This document shows, piece after piece, positions 1 to 6,001 of a DNA stretch of 22,586 bases. Numbering within the stretch: the first letter of the stretch is position 1; every line of letters begins with the position of its first letter. A program made the position numbers and the translations under genes. The stretch is from a virus. The stretch is taken from positions 1-22,586 of the IMG/VR virus record IMGVR_UViG_3300006753_000084; one strand, 5' to 3'. The notes beneath the pieces were generated by a model, which did no database searches, was not told where the DNA came from, and saw nothing but the letters and a program-made list of their open reading frames with translations.

Positions 1-1473
1 AGCGTCGCGGCTGACGAGGGTCATCCAAGGCACGATGACTGGCTCGACCGGCGTGGGAAAATTCCTGAGCTGGTCAGCACGGCGAAGGAGAAAGAGGAAG
101 GGGGTGTCGGTCTGACCGATGCCGAGATCGCGGCCGTCAGCCGGGGGGAGAGCTTTATGCAGACGACGCAGGAGATAATAGCTGCATCCTCGCGCCCTAT
201 AGGCCCTCAGCGCCAACCGACGACAGCAGACGTCGAGAAGCGCATCGAGGAAATGAGGGCCTCCAGAAACTCTACGCCGAAGAGCGGGAGGATCGATACC
301 AACGACGCAAGCGACTTCGTAAGCCTAAACGTAGGCGGGCTAAGAGAGAGCCGTCTGCCCGCTATTGAATACGTTATCCCCCAGATGCTGAGCGTGGGAG
401 GAGTGTGCTCCCTCGCCGGCGTGTCGAACGTGGGCAAGACGCGCTACATGGCGGCGCTCGTCGTCGCGTTGGCTGTCGGGGACACCGCACGGCTCCGCCT
501 GCCCCAATGCACTGGCAGGCACAGTACGCTGTACGTCGCGAACGAGGAACACCTCGCAGATATGGCGCGGCGGTTCAAGGCTGTCGCACTGCAGCACGGC
601 GACGAGAACAGCGCCAACATCGTCGTACGAGGGAAGGCGGCCGGCACGTTCAGGCTGGTCGTGCCCAACGAGGCCGGCAAGCCTGAGATCGATCTCGACG
701 CCATCGCCGTCCTCGCCGACGAGATCAGGGAGGAGGGTGTCACGGTGCTGGCCCTCGACCCCTACGTCACACTGTCCAGCGGCGGCGACGAGAACAGCGC
801 GGACACCGCCTCGATCGTGAACAGCGCATTCCTAATGCTGATCAAGATGACCGGCGTCTCGGTCATATTCCCGCACCACACGCCCAAGGATCGATCGCGG
901 GATCCCGACGCCTTTCGTGGATCAGCCGACGCGTGGCGCGGATCAGGCGCGATCTATTCGGGCCTCGATTATGGCTTTACTCTCTGCAACTGGTATCCTC
1001 GCAACAAGGATCAACGTAAGGCGTGGAAAGCTCAATACCTATCAGCCAATTTGTCGAGGTTCGTCGTGTTGGACTGTGGCAAGATCCGGGAAGGCGAGGC
1101 CCCCCCTGAGATCATCATGGAACTGGTGCCACAGGATATGGACGAGGGCGAGGGTGAGGCGATCGGCGTCGTTCGTGTCATCGACGAGGCCACGGCGATG
1201 AACACGCTGCTCGACGGCACGATTGACGTAATGATCAACAACGAGCTGGCGCTGTCGATGATCAACACCATCGGCGAGGGCACGCATACGAATATGACGC
1301 GGCTGCACGGCATGATGAAGGGCCATCACCTGTGGCCAGACAGCTCGAAGCTGGAGGGAAAACAACGGCTCCTCGACATGTTTGGCGAGGTTTATCGTAC
1401 GACGAGTGGCAGCGTGCATGTGCTGCGAGACGCGAAAGGAAAGTGGCGCGTGATCATAGAGGAAAACGGCTAA
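1..1473 (+). CDS. RepA-like RecA-fold ATPase (5' partial)
   Basis: Probable phage replication/recombination ATPase of the AAA_25/RepA type, an NTP-driven DNA helicase or loader-like enzyme. Counting from the ATG at 157 (438 residues), Walker A is GVSNVGKT at 88-95, Walker B is VTVLALD at 195-201, and a His pair (FPHHTPKD, 239-246) follows a predicted strand as in RepA/KaiC-like proteins. The frame is open back to base 1 with GC-rich third positions and contains no earlier ATG, GTG or TTG, so the gene probably begins left of the window and may carry an N-terminal (for example primase-type) domain. The alternative is a true start at ATG 157, which has a purine-rich GGGGGGAGAG about six bases upstream. 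The family is well supported; the exact role (helicase or recombination ATPase) is inferred. Confidence 0.8.
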   Translation, partial: SVAADEGHPRHDDWLDRRGKIPELVSTAKEKEEGGVGLTDAEIAAVSRGESFMQTTQEIIAASSRPIGPQRQPTTADVEKRIEEMRASRNSTPKSGRIDTNDASDFVSLNVGGLRESRLPAIEYVIPQMLSVGGVCSLAGVSNVGKTRYMAALVVALAVGDTARLRLPQCTGRHSTLYVANEEHLADMARRFKAVALQHGDENSANIVVRGKAAGTFRLVVPNEAGKPEIDLDAIAVLADEIREEGVTVLALDPYVTLSSGGDENSADTASIVNSAFLMLIKMTGVSVIFPHHTPKDRSRDPDAFRGSADAWRGSGAIYSGLDYGFTLCNWYPRNKDQRKAWKAQYLSANLSRFVVLDCGKIREGEAPPEIIMELVPQDMDEGEGEAIGVVRVIDEATAMNTLLDGTIDVMINNELALSMINTIGEGTHTNMTRLHGMMKGHHLWPDSSKLEGKQRLLDMFGEVYRTTSGSVHVLRDAKGKWRVIIEENG

Positions 1474-1649
1474 TGGCGGGACGGCCCGAAACAGACAATA
1501 ATCTGGCCGTGAGCGGGGCCGCGTTCCGAGCGTTTCTGCCGTTTTTGGCCCGGCTACTAGAAAACGAGGTAGAAAATGAAAATGTTAAACACGCTACGTC
1601 AAATTGTCCTTTGTTATCAAGGGCTACGTCCTACCAGACGCTACTTTGA
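1473..1649 (+). CDS. Small hypothetical protein (58 aa), doubtful
   Basis: A short frame whose ATG overlaps the stop of the ATPase gene (TAATG), with GAGGA about ten bases upstream, giving potential translational coupling. The product is 58 residues. The first half (a hydrophobic FRAFLPFLARLL segment after residue 17) has a plausible composition; the second half is encoded by AT-richer DNA that also holds repeated GCTAC motifs and the left arm of a large hairpin. It has no recognised family. It may be a real small protein, or a coincidental frame running into a regulatory region. Confidence 0.35.
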   Translation: MAGRPETDNNLAVSGAAFRAFLPFLARLLENEVENENVKHATSNCPLLSRATSYQTLL

Positions 1650-1666
1650 GGTAGCCTCTGGTAGGA
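1629..1666. other. Long near-perfect hairpin
   Basis: Ten base pairs (1629-1638 with 1657-1666), one C/C mismatch (1639/1656), then five more pairs (1640-1644 with 1651-1655) closing a six-base loop TTTGAG. The inner stem is the GCTAC/GTAGC motif. No T-run follows, so it is not a typical intrinsic terminator. It could be an RNA element, a processing site, or a cruciform protein-binding site. Confidence 0.75.
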
Positions 1667-1675
1667 GGGCAATTC

Positions 1676-1693
1676 TATCAATGTTATCAATGG
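1676..1693 (+). repeat. Tandem TATCAATG repeat
   Basis: Two adjacent nine-base units, TATCAATGT and TATCAATGG. A related TATCAAGGG lies at 1615-1623, and GTTATCAA occurs exactly at 1613 and 1683. Short iterated units beside a RepA-like gene suggest a binding site, possibly iteron-like, but two to three copies are few. Confidence 0.4.
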
Positions 1694-1710
1694 TTTACCC
1701 CTACTACTAC

Positions 1711-1748
1711 GGCTACCCCCTATTACATAGGGGGCGGTAGCCCCCATG
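1711..1748. promoter_or_regulatory. Two mutually exclusive hairpins (possible attenuator)
   Basis: Fold A pairs 1711-1715 with 1738-1742 and 1716-1723 with 1727-1734, leaving CGG (1735-1737) bulged. Fold B pairs GGGGGC (1730-1735) with GCCCCC (1740-1745) around a GGTA loop, extendable by CAT/ATG (1726-1728 with 1746-1748). Both use 1730-1734, so they exclude each other. The element ends about 13 bases before the Shine-Dalgarno site of the next gene. There is no U-tract. A switch is inferred from base pairing only. Confidence 0.5.
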
Positions 1749-1774
1749 TGTAGGGTCAAATGGAGGTTAGAAAA

Positions 1775-2047
1775 ATGAGAGATGAACGGAAGGCGTTGGC
1801 GCATCTTTTGGCGCGCGCGGAGATTGATCGAGAGAACCTGCTGGCGTCTGTCGAGGCGAATGGTAGGTTCGATACTGCGATCGAGGCACTGGCGGTGTTT
1901 TTCTCCTATGTGCTGGCGGAGTATGATGATGCCGGGGAGGCCGGCCCCTCCGAGCCTAGCGGGTTCCGAGTTGTTTCGGACCCCGACGAGATGTTGCTGC
2001 TTTTACTCCAGCAGTGGGAGCCGTCAGATGGTTGTACTAGGCATTGA
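1775..2047 (+). CDS. Small hypothetical protein (90 aa)
   Basis: Encodes a 90-residue mostly helical, acidic protein with no family I recognise. An in-frame ATG at 1760 would add five residues, but GGAGG (1762-1766) sits inside that extension and is spaced eight bases from ATG 1775, so 1775 is the better start. The 3' end overlaps the resolvase gene by 20 bases, suggesting co-translation. Position between the replication ATPase and the resolvase suggests DNA metabolism, but this is only inference from context. Confidence 0.65.
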   Translation: MRDERKALAHLLARAEIDRENLLASVEANGRFDTAIEALAVFFSYVLAEYDDAGEAGPSEPSGFRVVSDPDEMLLLLLQQWEPSDGCTRH

Positions 2048-2510
2048 CCCCGGCGCGACCGGCGGGTTGGCGGTTGTCAGCACTGCCCCCGACAGGCTCC
2101 CCCTGCTGGAGGAGGCCATGCTGATGCCGATGTGCAAGCGAGGCAATAAGAACATCGTCGACGCCGAGACGCTGCACAGGTGGCTACTGGCGTGGTCCAT
2201 CGATCAGGTCGTGATCGAGCAGGTCACCGCATTCGGGATGGGTCTGGCCACCGCATTCGCATTTGGCAGGAGCTGCGGATCGGTGGAGACGGTGGCGCAG
2301 CTCATATGTCCGCGCATCGAGTGGGTCACGCCGAATGTTTGGAAGAAACATTTCCAGCTCCCCGGCGGTAAAAGAAACAAGCAGGCCAGCCTCGATCTGG
2401 CCAAGCGCAAGTTCGGCGAGATGCCGGCATGGTCGCTGAAAAAGAACGACGGCATCGCCGAGGCCGCGCTGATGTGCCAGTGGTTCCTCGACAGGAACGC
2501 CAGAATGTGA
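2028..2510 (+). CDS. RuvC-like Holliday junction resolvase
   Basis: A 160-residue RNase H-fold nuclease of the RuvC type, expected to cut four-way or branched DNA and so resolve replication/recombination intermediates before packaging. Motifs in order: GIDPGATGG at 5-13 (Asp7), VVIEQV at 61-66 (Glu64), and KKNDGIAEAALM near the C terminus (Asp141, Glu145), the four acidic residues expected for two-metal catalysis. The length matches RuvC proteins (about 160-175). The frame runs further upstream, but ATG 2028 with GGGAG seven bases before it aligns exactly with the family N terminus. It overlaps the preceding gene by 20 bases. Cellular RuvC and phage RuvC-like enzymes are not separable by eye. 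Confidence 0.85.
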   Translation: MVVLGIDPGATGGLAVVSTAPDRLPLLEEAMLMPMCKRGNKNIVDAETLHRWLLAWSIDQVVIEQVTAFGMGLATAFAFGRSCGSVETVAQLICPRIEWVTPNVWKKHFQLPGGKRNKQASLDLAKRKFGEMPAWSLKKNDGIAEAALMCQWFLDRNARM

Positions 2511-2523
2511 TAAGGCCCACGGC

Positions 2524-3279
2524 ATGGCAAAGCATCACTATGTCTATGCTCTAACCGATCCGACCAAGCTCGGTGCGCCCTTCTATATCGGGAAGGGCAG
2601 CGGCGATCGGAAGGTTCAGCATTTTCGCTCAGTCTCCAAGGAGATGGCCGGGGCGGAGACCAGTGCCAAATTCAAACTGATCAAGAGCATCCGCGACAAA
2701 GGTTTGCAGCCGGGTGCCATCGTCCTGTCGCACCATGACGACGAGGAGGCCGCGCTCAAGGAGGAGCGTAAGGTCATAAAGAGGATTGGCGTCGAGAACC
2801 TTGCCAACAAATCAGCCGGTGGCGAGGGCGTAAAGACCAAGAAGAAACGCAAGGACGATAAGAAGCTGACTGCCAAGCAGGCACATTTCTGCCTACTAGT
2901 TGCGGGCGGCACGACCGGATCGGTGTCTGACTGTTACCGCGCGGCGTACCCCGGCGGCAAAGCTTCTAAGAAGACAGTCAACGAGGCATCATCGAGGTTG
3001 ATGGGAAATTGCAAGATTGCTGCAAGGATTGCTGAGCTGAGAGCGCCCGCCGTCAAGCAAACTCAGTATGATCTGGCATGGTGTCTGCAGCGACAGCGTG
3101 ACGCAGTGGATTTGGCTGAGGAGACTGGGAACGCCGGAGCGATGAGCGGCGCGACGCGGGAGATCGGCAAGCTCGGCGGCATCTACCCATCGGAGAAGCA
3201 GGAGCTGACCATCAGGGCGGACGACCTGGCGGTGCGGCTGCAACAGGGCCGAGCACGGTTGGCGGAGGACAAACGATGA
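2524..3279 (+). CDS. GIY-YIG nuclease / terminase small subunit fusion
   Basis: A 251-residue protein with two apparent domains in one uninterrupted frame. Residues 1-102 look like a GIY-YIG nuclease of the LEM-3-like type: YVYAL (6-10), FYIGKGSGDR (20-29), His33, an acidic helix with Glu80/Glu81, then LANKSAGGEG (93-102). A basic linker (KTKKKRKDDKK, 104-114) follows. Residues 115-173 match the Terminase_2 small-subunit pattern: LTAKQAHFCLL, a CYRAAYPGG turn, ASSRLM and AARIAELR. The C-terminal 80 residues are helical and charged. TerS recognises phage DNA and recruits the large subunit, and its place just before TerL supports that. The nuclease domain may cut at the packaging site or be a homing remnant; that is inference. 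Start ATG 2524 has AAGG eight bases upstream. Confidence 0.8.
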   Translation: MAKHHYVYALTDPTKLGAPFYIGKGSGDRKVQHFRSVSKEMAGAETSAKFKLIKSIRDKGLQPGAIVLSHHDDEEAALKEERKVIKRIGVENLANKSAGGEGVKTKKKRKDDKKLTAKQAHFCLLVAGGTTGSVSDCYRAAYPGGKASKKTVNEASSRLMGNCKIAARIAELRAPAVKQTQYDLAWCLQRQRDAVDLAEETGNAGAMSGATREIGKLGGIYPSEKQELTIRADDLAVRLQQGRARLAEDKR

Positions 3280-3485
3280 GGATGGAGCAGAACGAGGGCG
3301 TGGGGCCGGGAGAGGCGTCACGATCTAACAATCACCGCTGGGGCAACCCCCCGCCGGGCAGCGGCACGATGCAGGTCTGCACCCAGTGCGGCGAGAAAAA
3401 GACGGCGTACACCGATCGGGCTGAGTGCGTCGGCAGGCCGGCGACGGGGCTGGCCGAGACGCTGCACGACTACGAGCCGATATAG
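3276..3485 (+). CDS. Small CxxC protein (69 aa)
   Basis: A 69-residue protein squeezed between the terminase genes. It begins inside the TerS stop (ATGA) with GGAGG seven bases upstream, and its stop overlaps the proposed GTG of TerL (TAGTG). It has a Gly/Pro-rich N-terminal third, then C35-x2-C38 and C51, suggesting half of a zinc ribbon, and no recognised family. A second in-frame ATG lies at 3282. Coupling on both sides argues that it is translated; a role in packaging is inferred from position only. Confidence 0.55.
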   Translation: MRMEQNEGVGPGEASRSNNHRWGNPPPGSGTMQVCTQCGEKKTAYTDRAECVGRPATGLAETLHDYEPI

Positions 3486-4981
3486 TGAGCAGCGTCGCCG
3501 ACGACCCCGAAGGGGAGTTGGTCGACGCGATGGCCGGCTTCTACGCCGACCCGCTGGGGCATGTCCTGTTCTCGTATCCTTGGGGCGGCGCGGGCACCGA
3601 GCTGGAGGGCCGCACTGGGCCAGACGACTGGCAGCGGGAGTTCCTGATCGAGCTGGGCAACGAGGTCACCAAGCGGCGCTTCGATGGCGTCAACGCCGTC
3701 AACCCGATCCAGTTCAGCACTGCCAGCGGGCACGGCATCGGGAAATCCTGCCTGTCCGCGTGGATCATACGGTGGATAGCCGACACGCGGCCCGGCAGCG
3801 CCGGCACCATCACCGCGAACACCGCCGAGCAGCTCCGCACCAAGACCTTCGCCGAGCTGGCCAAGTGGCACAACATGGGGATCACCAAGCACTGGTACGT
3901 CCTAAATGCCGGCACCGCTGGCAGTCTGAATATGTACCACAAGTCGAACCCGAAGCGATGGCGGTGCGACGGCCAGACCTGCAAGGAGGAGAACAGCGAG
4001 GCGTTCGCCGGGCAGCACCGAGACACCTCGACGTCGTACTATCTGTTCGACGAGGCCGGCGGCATACCAGAGAAGATATTCGAGGTGCGCGACGGCGGCC
4101 TGACCGACGGCGAGCCGATGACGTTCGACTTTGGCAACCCGACACGGAACACCGGGCGCTTCCATGCCAACATGCTAGGAAAGAACCGCAACCGTTTCAT
4201 CAAGCGGTTCATTGACAGCAGGTCAGTGGCCATCACCAACAAGGCGTACCTGCAGCGCATGATCGACGACTATGGGGTCGACAGCGACGTCGTGAAGGTC
4301 CGCGTGCTCGGGCAGTTCCCAAGCGCGTCGACGTATCAGTTCATCAGCACCGACGACGTCGACGCTGCGATGCTGAGAGAGATGACATCGAGCGAATACA
4401 ATTTCGCGCCGGCCATCATAGGCGTCGACCCGGCGTGGACGGGAGAAGATGATTTTGTAATCCAGCTCAGACAGGGAAACAACTCGAAGACGTTGGGCGT
4501 TTACGCCCGCAACGACAACGACGTGCAGATGGCGCAGCTGATCGCGCAGTTCGAGGACGACTACAAAGCCGACGCTGTGTTCGTCGACGGCGGGTTTGGC
4601 ACCGGCATCATCAGCGTCGGGCACACGATGGGCCGACACAAGTGGCAGATCGTATGGTTCAGTGACAAGAGCATGGATCCCGGATGCACGAATAAGCGGG
4701 CTGAGATGTGGGAGCAGATGCGTGTCTGGTTGAAGGAGGGCGGCTGCCTCGAAGAGGACGAGATCATGCGCAGCGACCTGACCGGTGTCGAGCTGACGCC
4801 TCGCCTCGACGGCAAGAAGCAGCTCGAAAGCAAGGAGCACATGAGGAGCCGGGGGTTGGCATCGCCCAACAAGGCCGACGCTCTGGCGCTCACGTTTGCG
4901 TTCCCAGTCGTGGCGACGCGGGTGCCGTACAACCCGCACCAAGAGGCGGTGATGCAGCACGACTACGACCCGATGCCCTAG
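3485..4981 (+). CDS. terL: Terminase large subunit
   Basis: The packaging motor ATPase and DNA-cleaving nuclease that feeds DNA into the head through the portal. Numbered from GTG 3485 (498 residues): ATPase Walker A-like SGHGIGKS at 81-88, Walker B YYLFDEA at 185-191 (Asp189, Glu190), and a coupling-like FGNPT at 216-220. The C-terminal RNase H-fold nuclease shows IIGVDPAW (Asp315), AVFVDGG (Asp368) and NKADALAL (Asp465). I chose GTG 3485 because it overlaps the upstream stop by one base and gives a normal N terminus. A GTG at 3425 would add 20 residues and overlap the previous gene by 61 bases. There is no strong Shine-Dalgarno site at 3485, consistent with coupled translation. Confidence 0.93.
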   Translation: MSSVADDPEGELVDAMAGFYADPLGHVLFSYPWGGAGTELEGRTGPDDWQREFLIELGNEVTKRRFDGVNAVNPIQFSTASGHGIGKSCLSAWIIRWIADTRPGSAGTITANTAEQLRTKTFAELAKWHNMGITKHWYVLNAGTAGSLNMYHKSNPKRWRCDGQTCKEENSEAFAGQHRDTSTSYYLFDEAGGIPEKIFEVRDGGLTDGEPMTFDFGNPTRNTGRFHANMLGKNRNRFIKRFIDSRSVAITNKAYLQRMIDDYGVDSDVVKVRVLGQFPSASTYQFISTDDVDAAMLREMTSSEYNFAPAIIGVDPAWTGEDDFVIQLRQGNNSKTLGVYARNDNDVQMAQLIAQFEDDYKADAVFVDGGFGTGIISVGHTMGRHKWQIVWFSDKSMDPGCTNKRAEMWEQMRVWLKEGGCLEEDEIMRSDLTGVELTPRLDGKKQLESKEHMRSRGLASPNKADALALTFAFPVVATRVPYNPHQEAVMQHDYDPMP

Positions 4982-5016
4982 ACTGCGTGTCTAAAGTGTG
5001 TTAAGGCGGTAAATCC

Positions 5017-5622
5017 ATGGATGCTATAATTATATTCAGCCGTGTGAACGGTCATCCGCTGGGGTTCCTTTTGAACAAAAAACGCCGGCACGTCTGGTGC
5101 GCCATCAGGGGCGAGCAGTTCTGGACCGTCTACGATTGGCACGTCGGAATACCGGTGATCTCTGTCGCCGACAGGGACATCGACCTTGCCGCTTTCTACA
5201 CCGGCAAGGGCTGCGAGGTCATCGAGATCGAGCGCGGCACCGAGGCCTGTCATGGGCCGTGGATGTGCAACAACTGCGTCGGGCACACCATGGTCATGGC
5301 GGCGATCCGCGCACACCTGATCTTCACGCCACAGCAGCTGTGGAACCATCTCACGGGGAATAGCATGCGATACCGCGCCAAAAACTTCTTCCGCCGCGCC
5401 TGCTACATGCCGGGGTTTGGCAGCAAGACGCAGGCCGCGCCTCTGCCGCCCCCGCCGGTGCGGGCACCCAAGTCGGAGACGACTATCGCGGCGGATAAGA
5501 AACTGGCTGCCGATGAAGTCGCCCGTCTGGCAGCGCGCAAGAAGTCCGCAGGCGGGGCCACGGCATCGGAGGGAACCCTCCTCGATGATGACGACACAAT
5601 AGGAGCGGGAGCATTAAAATGA
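5017..5622 (+). CDS. Hypothetical protein with Cys/His N-domain and Pro-rich tail
   Basis: A 201-residue protein in two parts. Residues 1-115 contain His25, Cys28, CHGPWMCNNCVGH (78-90) and an IFTPQQLWNHL segment. His before Cys, and NCV before a helix and TP-QLW, recall phage proteins resembling permuted papain-like peptidases, but this is a weak resemblance and zinc binding is equally possible. Residues 131-201 hold PGFG, a proline run and a charged helix ending in an acidic patch; this module recurs in the next gene. Start ATG 5017 follows AAGGCGG. The last codons overlap the next start (ATGA). Genes here, just before the portal in podoviruses, are often small virion or morphogenesis proteins of unknown role. 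Confidence 0.75.
   Translation: MDAIIIFSRVNGHPLGFLLNKKRRHVWCAIRGEQFWTVYDWHVGIPVISVADRDIDLAAFYTGKGCEVIEIERGTEACHGPWMCNNCVGHTMVMAAIRAHLIFTPQQLWNHLTGNSMRYRAKNFFRRACYMPGFGSKTQAAPLPPPPVRAPKSETTIAADKKLAADEVARLAARKKSAGGATASEGTLLDDDDTIGAGALK
5022..5031 (+). promoter_or_regulatory. Extended -10-like decamer TGCTATAATT
   Basis: A perfect TATAAT with a TGn extension, lying within the first codons of the gene at 5017, where three Ile codons are AT-rich (ATA, ATT, ATA) unlike the surrounding GC-rich usage. No good -35 is present (best TTAAGG). The same decamer recurs once, at 22431-22440. Transcription from here would start after the ATG and serve the portal and head genes downstream. Confidence 0.35.
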
Positions 5623-5861
5623 TCACCGACCTCAAGCGACTGCTATACGCCCCCGGTTTCGGCGGCTCGTCACCGCCACCGCCGCCACCGCCTCCGGCCG
5701 CGCCTCCGCCTCCGCCGAAGAAGCCGGACGTGGCAGTGCAAAAAGCACGGGCCGACGAGATCAAGCGGTCGAAGCTGGCGGCTGGCCAAGCCGGAACCAA
5801 CAAAACGGGCGGCGTGCTGACCGAAGAGGCCAGCACCATCAACCGCACGCTGTTGACATAG
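5619..5861 (+). CDS. Small poly-proline phage protein
   Basis: An 80-residue protein: a short N-terminal helix, PGFG at 12-15, two proline runs (19-26 and 29-33), a charged ADEIKR helix, and a Gly/Thr-rich tail ending NRTLLT. Small proline-rich proteins with a tail of this kind are common beside podovirus portal genes; their function is unknown. It resembles the C-terminal module of the preceding gene (PGFG, prolines, ADE-x-x-R, GG...LL), indicating a partial duplication. The start overlaps the previous stop (ATGA), with AGGAG at 5601-5605. Confidence 0.75.
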   Translation: MITDLKRLLYAPGFGGSSPPPPPPPPAAPPPPPKKPDVAVQKARADEIKRSKLAAGQAGTNKTGGVLTEEASTINRTLLT

Positions 5862-5863
5862 CC

Positions 5864-6001
5864 ATGGTGAACCTCGCACGCAAACCCAGCTCGGGAGGTG
5901 GCACGCTCATCGGCGGCGACACTGATCGTGTCGATTACCCGACGGTGTTTCTCACAGATGAGCAGGTCGACGACACGGTCCTGTGGGATGCGGCAGCATA
6001 A
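5864..6001 (+). CDS. Small hypothetical protein (45 aa)
   Basis: A 45-residue frame filling the gap between the poly-proline protein and the portal. ATG 5864 lies two bases after the previous stop, and its TAA overlaps the portal ATG (TAATG). The product has a basic Ser/Gly-rich start (LARKPSSGGGT) and an acidic C-terminal half (TDEQVDDTVLWDAAA). No family recognised. Exact packing between neighbours and GC-rich third positions support it as coding. Confidence 0.5.
   Translation: MVNLARKPSSGGGTLIGGDTDRVDYPTVFLTDEQVDDTVLWDAAA

Larger units (their letters stand above)
1474..1774. other. AT-richer structured intergenic region
   Basis: Apart from the doubtful small frame at its left end, this stretch has no supported gene. 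It is clearly AT-richer than the rest of the window and holds two large hairpins (1629-1666 and 1711-1748). GCTAC/GTAGC occurs six times (1593, 1623, 1640, 1651, 1712, 1737), and GCTACGTC is repeated exactly 30 bases apart. TATCAA occurs at 1615, 1676 and 1685. It lies between the replication ATPase and the resolvase/terminase genes. A replication origin, packaging site, structured RNA or attenuator would all fit; the sequence alone does not decide. Confidence 0.6.

Noticed and set aside
1782-2027. N-terminal extension of the RuvC-like protein
   Set aside because: The upstream part is Arg/Cys/Trp-rich and out of frame with the 90-residue gene that occupies it; the family N terminus starts exactly at 2028.
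5611-5622. Programmed -1 frameshift joining the two proline-rich proteins at TTAAAATGA
   Set aside because: The heptamer does not fit X-XXY-YYZ, the second gene has its own ATG and AGGAG, and the two proteins carry duplicate modules rather than halves of one.
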